A stretch of 64,000 bases of DNA, taken from positions 16,912 to 80,911 of the forward strand of contig CALCZA010000047.1 in assembly GCA_937906475.1 (NCBI GenBank). Direction: 5' to 3'. This DNA is from an uncultured bacterium (GTDB lineage Bacteria; Planctomycetota; UBA1135; UBA2386). The translations under genes were made by a program, and so were the position numbers. A model generated the notes under the pieces. The model had not been told where the DNA came from. It saw only the letters and a program-made list of their open reading frames with translations, and ran no database searches. Position 1 is the first letter of the stretch, and each line of letters begins with the position of its first letter. This document shows, one piece after another, positions 6,754 to 14,157 of this stretch.

Positions 6754-9026
6754 GTTCCGACAAAATGACGCCTGTGGTTGTGTCCGCAACGAGCCAACCG
6801 CTCGTGTCCATTGTCATCGCGATCACGGGCAGCGATGCGCAACCGCGCACGGTGATTGAGGGCTTTGCCGCGGCGCTGACAACCGCAGGCTATCCGTGCG
6901 AGTTCGTCGTCGTTATCGATGGTCCAATTACTCGCTTTGACGACGAATTGGCCGAACTCAGTGCGTCCTGGCCGGTCTTTATCGTGTCGCTGGAAGGAAG
7001 TGGACTCGGCGAATCGATCGCGTTGTCTGCGGGCGTAGCCAAAGCCCATGGCGAACTGATTGTCAACGCGCCGCCATATCTGCAAATTGAACCGGCCGAT
7101 GTTGTCGACGTCGTCAAGGCACTCGAAGCGGGCGCCGACTGCGTTGCAACGTGGCGCGATCGCCGCGTCGACCCGTGGCTCAATCAACTGCAATCGCGTC
7201 TGTTCAACGGCATGCTGCGGGTGATCATGAAGGCGCCGTTCCACGACTTGAACTCGGGCACGCGTGGCTTCCGTAGTCACCTGCTCGAAGAAGTCGCCGT
7301 CTACGGTGAACTATACCGATTCTTGCCGGTGCTCGCTGCGCGCCAAGGCTTCCGCGTCGTCGAAGTTCGTGTCGGTCACCGCGAAGAGAAAGGCCGCTCG
7401 GGCTTCTATGGCGTTGGCGTCTACCTGCGCCGCCTGCTCGATATCGTCGCGATCACGTTCCTGACGCGGTTCACGCAGAGGCCGTTGCGCTTCTTCGGCT
7501 ACGTCGGGTTCTCTGCTGGTCTGCTCGGTGTGTTGCTGACTCTGTTCCCGCTCTACGACAAGATTTTCTTGGACGAGAGTTTGTCTAATCGTCCGTTGTT
7601 CGTGGTCGGTGCAATCTTGGCTGCGTTCGGTGTGCAGTTGATCGGCTTCGGGCTAGTCGGCGAGATCATCATCTTTACGCAGGCGCCCAACCTCCGCGAC
7701 TACAAGGTTAGCGAGGAGATCGATGGCGCGGACGATGTCGAAGGCGCCGGTCATGGTTCCGAAGGCGAGATCGGATATCTGCATGAGCCAGTGCCTGTGG
7801 ACTTGTCCGCCGGCGAAGATGTGGCGGAAAGTGCTGCTGCGGATGGTGTCGTTGCCGACCGGGCCGTGGATGCCAACCGCGCGTCCGCAATTGGTGCCAA
7901 GGCTGTGCCCGGCCCAATCGCGGTGAAGGCAAGCGATGTTGCGATCCCCGAAGAACTGCCCCTTCGTATTCGCGCGTTGCTGCCCGGTGAGGATGCTCGC
8001 TGGGATGCCTACGTCAGTCGCCACCCCCAGGGCACGTTCTTCCACCGGACCGGTTGGTCCCGTGCGGTGCAGGAGATGTTCCGACACCAGTCGCATCACC
8101 TCGTGGTCGAACAAGGTCGCCGCTGGCTTGGCGTGTTACCGATGTTCTTGGTCAATGGCCCGTTCCTCGGCAAGAACCTTGTCAGCGTGCCTTATTCGGT
8201 CTACGGCGGGATCCTCGCGAGCGATGATCGTGCCCATGAAGCGCTGATTGCGAAGGCTGGCGAACTCGGCAAGGAACTCGGCATTGGCTTCGTCGAGATG
8301 CGAAACCTTGAGAAGCGCACCGGTGAGTACCCGCAGTCGGAACTCTATGTGACGTTCCGCTGTGATCTGCCGGAAGATCCCGCCGAGGTCATGGCGCGCA
8401 TTCCCAAGAAGCGTCGTGCCGAGATCCGTGCCTCGCGTGAGCCCAAGGCTGCTGCGACCAAGAATACGCGTGAGTCGTTCGGGATCACGGTCACCGACGA
8501 TGGCACCGTCGACGAACTGTTCCGGTTGTTCTCCGCCAACAAGCGTCGTCTCGGTTCACCAACGTTGCCGAAGAAGTGGTTCCAGGCGTTGCGTGACGAG
8601 TTCGGCAAAGCGGCGGTGATCCATCGCGCGGTCGATCCGTCCGGTCGCACGATTGCGGCGGTGATGTCATTCACGTTCAAGGACACTGTCTACGCCTACT
8701 ACTCGGGTTCGCTGCCGGAAGTGAATCACACCGGCGTCAACAACTTCATCTACTGCGCGATCATGGAATGGGCAGTGGCGAACGGCTACCGCCGCTTTGA
8801 CTTCGGTCGTAGCCGTGCGAACTCGGGTCCAGCCAAGTTCAAGCAGAACATGGGCTTCGTCGCCGAGCAGTTGCACTACGAGTATCTGCTCGTTGGGTCT
8901 GGGGCCAAGTTGCCGGAGTTCCATCCCAGTAATCCGAAGCTCGCGATGCCGCGCCGCATCTGGTCGAAGTTGCCGCTTTGGCTTTGCAACCGCCTTGGTG
9001 GCCGGTTGTCGCGGTACCTGCCGTAG
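6750..9026 (+). CDS. Fusion of a degenerate GT2 domain with a FemAB-like (GNAT) acyltransferase
   Basis: This 758-aa protein has three parts. Residues 17-330 are a GT2 domain with two C-terminal helices, laid out like its upstream neighbour. Where the neighbour has DGDLQNDP, this protein has PPYLQIEP (P108 and Y110 replace the two aspartates), and FVDDGSSD becomes VVIDGPIT. Metal-dependent transfer is therefore unlikely. Residues 330-400 are an acidic and alanine-rich linker. Residues 405-758 form a double-GNAT FemAB domain like those in exopolysaccharide/PEP-CTERM loci, with SRHPQGTFFHRTGWSRAV, IPKKRRAEIRASREP and RFDFGRSRANSGPAKFK. FemAB enzymes move an aminoacyl or acyl group onto a carrier-linked acceptor. 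I infer that the GT2-like half anchors the transferase at the membrane or binds a lipid-linked sugar made by the coupled GT2. No exosortase is nearby. Confidence 0.85.
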   Translation: MSSDKMTPVVVSATSQPLVSIVIAITGSDAQPRTVIEGFAAALTTAGYPCEFVVVIDGPITRFDDELAELSASWPVFIVSLEGSGLGESIALSAGVAKAHGELIVNAPPYLQIEPADVVDVVKALEAGADCVATWRDRRVDPWLNQLQSRLFNGMLRVIMKAPFHDLNSGTRGFRSHLLEEVAVYGELYRFLPVLAARQGFRVVEVRVGHREEKGRSGFYGVGVYLRRLLDIVAITFLTRFTQRPLRFFGYVGFSAGLLGVLLTLFPLYDKIFLDESLSNRPLFVVGAILAAFGVQLIGFGLVGEIIIFTQAPNLRDYKVSEEIDGADDVEGAGHGSEGEIGYLHEPVPVDLSAGEDVAESAAADGVVADRAVDANRASAIGAKAVPGPIAVKASDVAIPEELPLRIRALLPGEDARWDAYVSRHPQGTFFHRTGWSRAVQEMFRHQSHHLVVEQGRRWLGVLPMFLVNGPFLGKNLVSVPYSVYGGILASDDRAHEALIAKAGELGKELGIGFVEMRNLEKRTGEYPQSELYVTFRCDLPEDPAEVMARIPKKRRAEIRASREPKAAATKNTRESFGITVTDDGTVDELFRLFSANKRRLGSPTLPKKWFQALRDEFGKAAVIHRAVDPSGRTIAAVMSFTFKDTVYAYYSGSLPEVNHTGVNNFIYCAIMEWAVANGYRRFDFGRSRANSGPAKFKQNMGFVAEQLHYEYLLVGSGAKLPEFHPSNPKLAMPRRIWSKLPLWLCNRLGGRLSRYLP

Positions 9027-9070
9027 CGCTAGCTCGCGGCTTGCGGCTCGAACCGCTACTGTGCAGCACG

Positions 9071-10906
9071 ATGGCGATCGTCGTGTTGTTGGATCCAGAT
9101 GCTTCCGTTCCGCTACAGGTGGGGTGGGCGATGTGGTTCGCGCGCGCCCGCGAGTTTGGCTTGACGATGCTGCTGCCGGAGTCGAGTGCGTCGCGTGCCA
9201 GCGATGTGGTCAAGAAGCAGGTCGAGTCGCTGGTCGTGCAAGACGAACAGTTCTACATCGCCAATGGCTCGGAGCGAGAGGTCGCCGACGAGCGGTTGCT
9301 GTGTCAGTTACAGTTCGCGGACGTTGAGTCGAATGGCGATGTCGTCGCGGCCGTCGTCAAGGCACAGCCCGAACTGTTCGTCGTATTGCTGGCCAAAGTC
9401 GAAGCCACTGACACGCGGGCGTCACTCATCGGTCGTGAGGTCTTGCCGCGCATCTCTTGTGCGGTCGCGGTGGTGCATCTCGGTGACGAGCGCTGGCCAG
9501 TCCAGCATCTGATGGTTGCAGCGAGTCGCGGTGCGCACCCGCGCGCGGCGTTGCATTTGGCGCGTCAGCTTGGTCGTGTCACGGAAGGTGGTCGGCTTAC
9601 CGCAGCCTATGTTGAACCGGACATTGGCCGCGATGCGCAATCGGTTGGTCGACATGTACTCGATCGTGTTGTCAATGCCGCAATCGTTGACGAAGCAACC
9701 AGCGTCGATCGCCGAGTTGTCGTCGCAGCGAGCGTCGAACTCGGCCTTGCCAAAGCCGCCGAAGTCGTCGAACCGGATGTCATCGTGCTCGGTCTGCCGC
9801 GCCCCGGATTGTTGGGCCCTCGCTTTTTTGGCTCGACGCCAGCTCGTTTGTGCAAGCGCGTCGAAGTGCCGGTCGTGATCCTGCGAGAGGCGATGCCGCT
9901 GGGCAATCGTATGCGGCGCGGGTTGCTCGACATGATGCAACGTTGGGTTCCGCAAGTGGAACGACAGACGCGAGTCGAGTTGGCCGCGCGCGTGCAATCG
10001 AGTTCGGCCTGGAACTTTGACTTCGTCGCTCTGATCAGCTTGTCGACTATCATCGCGGCACTTGGGCTGCTGCAGGATTCTTCAGCGGTCATCATTGGCG
10101 CGATGCTGATTGCGCCGTTGATGACGCCGATCTTGGGAGTCGGCCTCGCGCTTGCACAAGGCAATGCGGTGTTGGCCAGCATGGCACTTCGTTCGATTGC
10201 CTTCGGAGTAGGAACGTCGTTTGTGTTGGCGGTCGTCGTTGGCCTCGTCGGCAGGGCATACGAACCGCTCACGATTACCGAGCAAATGCTGGGGCGTGGT
10301 TGGCCTGACTTGATCGACTTGATGGTCGCGTTTGTCTCGGGCCTCGCTGCGGCCTATGCGAACTCGCGCCCGGGTTTGGTCGCGGCGTTACCGGGCGTGG
10401 CGATCGCTGCCGCATTGGTGCCCCCAATCGCGACTTCGGGCTTGGCCTTTGCTGCCGGCGACTTCCGACTCGTCTACGGCTCGTTCCTATTGTTCTTCGC
10501 CAATATGGTTGCGATCGTGCTCGCTGCCGCTTTTAGCATGTGGGCGGTTGGCGTGCGGCGGCAGAAGGACACTGGTTGGATCCGGCACATCGGCACTGGC
10601 TTCGTTGTTATGGCCTTGGTGTTGAGCGTCTACTTGACGCAACGCACGCAACTTGGTGTGACGGTGTTGGAGCGTGGCGTGCGAGCAGCGATCGTGTCGA
10701 AGCTGCCAGATACTCTGAGCTTGTTTGATGTGACCGGCAGGCGCACTAACGAAGCGCTTGTCGTCACCGTGCACGTCGGTGGCCAAGCTCCGCCGGCAAG
10801 TGGGCTTGCAGAGCAGTTGCGTAAGGTCGTGGCAGTGGTCGTGGCTGAGCCCGTCGCCGTGCACGTGTCGTATGTTTTGGTGGCGCCGGTGAAGCGGGAT
10901 CAATGA
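9071..10906 (+). CDS. Universal-stress-protein domains fused to a DUF389 membrane protein
   Basis: The 611-aa protein starts at 9071 (MAIVVLLDPDA). An earlier in-frame ATG at 8978 would overlap the upstream gene by 49 bp and adds no structure. Residues 1-290 look like two USP-type Rossmann units, the second ending in PDVIVLGLPRPGLLGPRFFGSTPARL, the usual G-x-x-G-x-(S/T)-x-x-x-L region. Residues 320-540 match DUF389: SSSAWNFDFVALISLSTIIA, SSAVIIGAMLIAPLMTPILG and LVAALPGVAIAAALVPPIA, with about six membrane helices. A short C-terminal domain follows. DUF389 proteins have no settled function. The cytoplasmic USP part probably senses nucleotide or stress and gates the membrane part; this is inference. 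Confidence 0.85.
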   Translation: MAIVVLLDPDASVPLQVGWAMWFARAREFGLTMLLPESSASRASDVVKKQVESLVVQDEQFYIANGSEREVADERLLCQLQFADVESNGDVVAAVVKAQPELFVVLLAKVEATDTRASLIGREVLPRISCAVAVVHLGDERWPVQHLMVAASRGAHPRAALHLARQLGRVTEGGRLTAAYVEPDIGRDAQSVGRHVLDRVVNAAIVDEATSVDRRVVVAASVELGLAKAAEVVEPDVIVLGLPRPGLLGPRFFGSTPARLCKRVEVPVVILREAMPLGNRMRRGLLDMMQRWVPQVERQTRVELAARVQSSSAWNFDFVALISLSTIIAALGLLQDSSAVIIGAMLIAPLMTPILGVGLALAQGNAVLASMALRSIAFGVGTSFVLAVVVGLVGRAYEPLTITEQMLGRGWPDLIDLMVAFVSGLAAAYANSRPGLVAALPGVAIAAALVPPIATSGLAFAAGDFRLVYGSFLLFFANMVAIVLAAAFSMWAVGVRRQKDTGWIRHIGTGFVVMALVLSVYLTQRTQLGVTVLERGVRAAIVSKLPDTLSLFDVTGRRTNEALVVTVHVGGQAPPASGLAEQLRKVVAVVVAEPVAVHVSYVLVAPVKRDQ

Positions 10907-10932
10907 CTTCGGTTTCGGCGCGGTTGAGTAGG

Positions 10933-11158
10933 TCAACCCGGCGCTGCGATTGAAGCTCCCCATGAGAACCCCGCCTTGACCATCGCGAGGCGCCACTGCC
11001 AGCGGGTGTCGATAGCGCCGTGCCGCGACCCGAGGCCGGTGGTGACACGCAGGACCTGCAGCGCTTGCAATGAAGGCTTGGCGCTGTTCCCGTCGCATCA
11101 AGACCGCCAGCAGCACAGTGACGCCAATCGCTAGCGCTGGCCCAACAACCCGCGGCAT
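10933..11158 (-). pseudogene. Possible frameshifted small membrane-protein gene
   Basis: The roughly 300-bp gap 10907-11203 has no intact gene. On the minus strand an ATG at 11158 opens a segment with one membrane helix (VVGPALAIGVTVLLAVLM). After about 30 codons a neighbouring frame continues with LRVTTGLGSRHGAIDTRWQW and ends at a TGA at 10933-10935. Joined by one frameshift near 11060-11085, the parts would give a protein of about 75 aa. In the first frame alone the reading runs far into the DUF389 gene, which argues against it being intact. The alternatives are a sequence error or non-coding DNA. Confidence 0.3.
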
Positions 11159-11203
11159 CAGAAAACTGGTTCGAACAGCAAACCTTGCTACCCTGTTGCC
11201 GCG

Positions 11204-11434
11204 ATGTCGCAAAGTCCGTCTCCCCAAACCGAACACAAGCGCTGGACGTTTGGCCTGATCGGCTTCTACCTCAGTTGCGCGGGCGCCTCACTTGGTGCAG
11301 CCATTGCGTTCGGCGGACACTTCTTCTTCGAGTCCCAAGGCGCGCTGATCTTTGGTCTGGTGGTGTCGATTAGCAGTTGCGTGACGTGCTACTTCTCGCT
11401 GAGTTCGGCGCGTCGAGTTTCTGGCAAGTCGTAA
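11204..11434 (+). CDS. Small two-helix membrane protein
   Basis: I do not recognise this 76-aa protein. It has a short polar, basic N-terminus and two hydrophobic helices at about residues 16-38 (FGLIGFYLSCAGASLGAAIA) and 46-65 (ALIFGLVVSISSCVTCYFSL). A short basic tail ends the protein. The composition is typical of small inner-membrane proteins. It is convergent with gmhB, whose 3' end lies 70 bp away. No catalytic motif is visible. Two cysteines in the second helix (SSCVTCYF) are the only notable residues. Confidence 0.55.
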   Translation: MSQSPSPQTEHKRWTFGLIGFYLSCAGASLGAAIAFGGHFFFESQGALIFGLVVSISSCVTCYFSLSSARRVSGKS

Positions 11435-11503
11435 CGCCAGGTGTCCAGAAGACGCGAGGTCGCATCGAGCCTCGCTCGGCGACGGTAAGCAAAGCTCCCC
11501 GGC

Positions 11504-12076
11504 CTACCTCAGTAGCCAGTCGACTGCCGCGCCGAGGTCCGCAGCTTCGTGATCGGGCGCGCACCCGGCATCTGCCAGCTTGCACCGTTGATCTTCGATT
11601 GGTTTGCCACTCGCGACCAAAATCTTGGTGATCGGTAGGTCGTTCGCCATCAGCAGATCGCGTGCGCTGTCACCGATGACGGTGGCGCCGTCGAGCGTCA
11701 CGCCGAAGTCCTTGAGCATTGTGCACGCCTCGTGCAGCAAACCTGGGTTCGGCTTGCGGCAATTGCAATCACGGTGGTAGCCCGGATCGTTGCCAGGTCC
11801 GGGCTCGGGGTGGTGCGGGCAGTGCAGGTAGGCCAGCGGCAGACCGTCGACCAATTCGTGCAAGCGCGAGTGTACCGCGGTCAGGTCGCGTTCGCTGTAG
11901 AGGCCGCGCGCGATGCCGCTTTGGTTGGTGGTGATGATGAGGCGGTAGCCCGCGTCATGCAATCGGTGCATCGCCGTCCGAACACCCGGCAGCAGTTCGA
12001 GTCGGTTCGGATCGCCGAAGAAGCCGATTTCGCGATTTAGCGTGCCGTCGCGGTCGAGGAAGACCGTCTTGCTCAC
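11504..12076 (-). CDS. gmhB: D-glycero-D-manno-heptose 1,7-bisphosphate 7-phosphatase (HAD family)
   Basis: GmhB removes the 7-phosphate from heptose bisphosphate on the path to the ADP- or GDP-heptose used for LPS core or S-layer sugars. The 190-aa protein has the HAD motif I FLDRDGTLN at residues 6-14, motif II ITTNQSGIARG with its serine, and motif III GDSARDLLMA late in the chain. The zinc loop of the GmhB/HisB-N group is complete: CPHHPEPG, then HRDCNCRKP supplying the other two cysteines. Length is normal. The start ATG overlaps the stop of the upstream lipoprotein gene by 4 bp, so the two are co-translated. No other heptose genes lie in the window. Confidence 0.9.
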   Translation of the reverse strand: MSKTVFLDRDGTLNREIGFFGDPNRLELLPGVRTAMHRLHDAGYRLIITTNQSGIARGLYSERDLTAVHSRLHELVDGLPLAYLHCPHHPEPGPGNDPGYHRDCNCRKPNPGLLHEACTMLKDFGVTLDGATVIGDSARDLLMANDLPITKILVASGKPIEDQRCKLADAGCAPDHEAADLGAAVDWLLR

Positions 12077-12603
12077 GGAGTTTGCTTGGCCGGGGCAGTG
12101 CTGTTTGAGGCGCCGTCGCTCGGGTCTGAGCCGTTGGGCTTTGGTGTCAGCGCTGTGGCGCGCGCGGTCAATAGATCGAAGCCAAGCAGTGGTGCATCTT
12201 CCGTTTCGAGTTGCACATACAATTCAGCTGGTAGCAGCGCTCCACGCACGCCGAATGGGAACATTATGTCGCCGGGCGTCCAGAACAACGGCAGCGGCGG
12301 CATCGCGAGATCATAGACGCCGTTATTCCACTGAGACGTGTATCCCTCGGTGTGCTGGTAGAGGCGGCGCCGCGCTGTGCGGTAACCCCGCTTCTCCAGC
12401 TCAAGCAGATGGTCGGAGCCGAAGTTGCCGCCGATTTTCAGCCGGTGCGGCGTCGTTTCGCCGGTGTCCCGGCCATCGATGACAATCCGGGCCCCGAGAG
12501 GCTCGCTGGAGATCAGCACGTTCTCGCCACTTTGCCACCAAGTACAGGCGGGCAGGCAAGTTGCCAGGCAGACCAGGAGTGGCATTAGTGAGTGTTGGCG
12601 CAT
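12073..12603 (-). CDS. PEGA-domain lipoprotein
   Basis: This 176-aa protein has a lipoprotein signal (LLVCLATCLPAC) with the lipobox cysteine at about residue 20. A PEGA domain follows at about 28-80: VLISSEPLGARIVIDGRDTG with the usual TPHRLKI continuation. PEGA domains are small beta-rich modules that bind or display at the cell envelope. The C-terminal half holds a hydrophobic PPLPLFWTPGDIMFPFG stretch, then a Thr/Ser/Pro-rich tail. It is translationally coupled to gmhB through a 4-bp overlap, which hints at a role in the outer envelope or its sugar layer. It has no enzyme motif. Confidence 0.8.
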   Translation of the reverse strand: MRQHSLMPLLVCLATCLPACTWWQSGENVLISSEPLGARIVIDGRDTGETTPHRLKIGGNFGSDHLLELEKRGYRTARRRLYQHTEGYTSQWNNGVYDLAMPPLPLFWTPGDIMFPFGVRGALLPAELYVQLETEDAPLLGFDLLTARATALTPKPNGSDPSDGASNSTAPAKQTP

Positions 12604-12799
12604 GGTCTAGATCCTATCGGCTGTTCGGCCCTCGGAAACCCAGCACTACCTGCGAGTCTGGGGCTTCGTTCTTGCGGGTCCATCCGGTAGCATCGTGCCC
12701 ATGTTGCCGGCGCCGTGTGAACGGGGTCGCTGCAGCCTGCGTTGCGTTTGGTCACGTGACGCGTCAGATGAATCCGGTCAATCAAAGATTAGGTCACAA

Positions 12800-14005
12800 A
12801 TGGTCAGTCGTTGCGACGTGGGGGGGCCCGCGCCCCGTTTCTCTCTTTTCTTGGCATTGGCACTGTCGAGTGCTGTGGTGGCGCAGGCGCCGTCGCCAAA
12901 GCCGTCATCCATATTGCCTGGTGGGGTTGTGCCGCCGAAGGTGATGGCGGCAGCCACAGCTCCAACCGATAAGCCGCAAGATGCGGCGCCGGTCTACGGC
13001 CGAATTGTCGCCGAGTCCGCGCCACTGCGTTGCTGGGCGAGTGCCGTCGCGACGCCGCCCGCTTACGAAGACGTTCTCAAGAAAGGTCAGGTCGTTCGGC
13101 TTGGTCGGAGCGAGAACGGCTTCCGCGAAGTGATGCTGCCGCTCGGGCCGATGGGCTACGTCAGTAAGCGCTTCACTAAAGCTGGCGATGACGGTGTGGT
13201 TGTTACCATGGGCACCAAGGTTGCGTTCCGTTACCGCCCGCGCACCAGCGAAGCTCCGGTTGCGCAGATGCCTGACGCTACCCATCTGCACGTGGTTGCT
13301 TTGGAAGACGGTTGGTACAAGGCTCGCATCCAAGGCGTCGAAGCCTGGGTTGCCGAGTCCGAAGTGCAAGTCGTGCCGAGCGATCCCGCTGTCGTTGCTG
13401 CAAACGGCGAGTTGGTCAAGCTCATGCAAGCTGCGGTGCAGGTGCGTCTTGACGCGATCGCCGCTGAGCAGAAGCGGAAGCAGCAGGATCACATCGATCT
13501 CGAGGCCGTCAAGGTAGTCGAGATGGCGTTCAAGAAGGAGATGGCCAAGTCCATCGACGAGCAGCAGTTCGCGCCGTTGCAGGCGACGCTCGCCAAGGTC
13601 ATCGATGATTTGACGACGGATGGTGTGGCGCGCATCGCGTGTGCCGCGCTGCAAAAGCGACTCGAAACCCAACAGTGGATTGTGGAAGCCACGGCTGCTC
13701 GCAATGAGAAGCCGCCGGCCAGCAACCCCGCGCCAGCCAAGCCGGTGAGCAAGGATCGCCTTGAGCGTCTCGAGTCGATTGGCTGGTTACGTTACGAGAG
13801 CCGTTTGGCCGGCCCCGGCATCTACTACATCGAGAAGGGCGGTCGTCGTCAGCACCTGTTGTCGTGCAACACTGGTCGCTTCGATTTGTCGTTGTTCGTG
13901 GGCCGCGAAGTTGGCGTGATTGGCCCGCGCCGCCGCCCGATCGCCGCATCGCTGAGCGTGCTCGATGTCGAGCGCATCGAAGTGCTCGGCGCAATGCGTC
14001 GCTAA
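12800..14005 (+). CDS. Secreted protein with two SH3b-like domains and a helical region
   Basis: I start this 401-aa protein at the ATG at 12800, which opens a clear signal peptide ending VVAQA. The upstream in-frame reading (from 12695) is arginine- and cysteine-rich and unlikely to be real. After a Pro-rich stretch two SH3b-like units can be seen: about residues 60-125 (PVYGRIVAESAPLRCWASAV up to MGYVSKRF) and 130-195 (VAFRYRPRTSEAPVAQM up to WVAESEVQVV). A charged alpha-helical region of about 120 residues follows, rich in Lys, Glu and Ala. Next come a Pro/Ala/Lys linker and a compact C-terminal domain with WLRYESRLAGPGIYYIEKGG. SH3b modules often bind peptidoglycan. The exact function is unknown. 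Confidence 0.7.
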   Translation: MVSRCDVGGPAPRFSLFLALALSSAVVAQAPSPKPSSILPGGVVPPKVMAAATAPTDKPQDAAPVYGRIVAESAPLRCWASAVATPPAYEDVLKKGQVVRLGRSENGFREVMLPLGPMGYVSKRFTKAGDDGVVVTMGTKVAFRYRPRTSEAPVAQMPDATHLHVVALEDGWYKARIQGVEAWVAESEVQVVPSDPAVVAANGELVKLMQAAVQVRLDAIAAEQKRKQQDHIDLEAVKVVEMAFKKEMAKSIDEQQFAPLQATLAKVIDDLTTDGVARIACAALQKRLETQQWIVEATAARNEKPPASNPAPAKPVSKDRLERLESIGWLRYESRLAGPGIYYIEKGGRRQHLLSCNTGRFDLSLFVGREVGVIGPRRRPIAASLSVLDVERIEVLGAMRR

Positions 14006-14021
14006 TCTTGTCGTGAACCGC

Positions 14022-14045
14022 CGCTGCGAACGGGAGTTCGCAGCG
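14022..14045 (+). terminator. Hairpin with 10-bp perfect stem after the SH3b gene
   Basis: CGCTGCGAAC and GTTCGCAGCG flank a GGGA tetraloop 17 bp after the stop codon. ATTGTTGG follows, so the T-tract is poor. Position and stem strength favour transcript termination or 3'-end protection. Confidence 0.55.
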
Positions 14046-14157
14046 ATTGTTGGTGCGGCACAGGGCCCGCCGGGCCTGATGCCGAAAAGGTGGGAGAACC
14101 CGCTGTTGTGGCGGGGCCCTCCCGATGCCGCCGACTCCCCGACTGTTGCCTATACGC

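Noticed and set aside
8978..9070. Earlier start of the USP-DUF389 gene
   Set aside because: It would overlap the FemAB fusion by 49 bp, and the USP fold begins only at residue 32, which is the ATG at 9071.
10487..11236. A 249-codon minus-strand open reading across the DUF389 3' end
   Set aside because: Most of it is antisense to a clear membrane-protein gene and is rich in His, Arg and Pro. Only the first part (to about 11060) looks protein-like and is reported as a possible broken gene.
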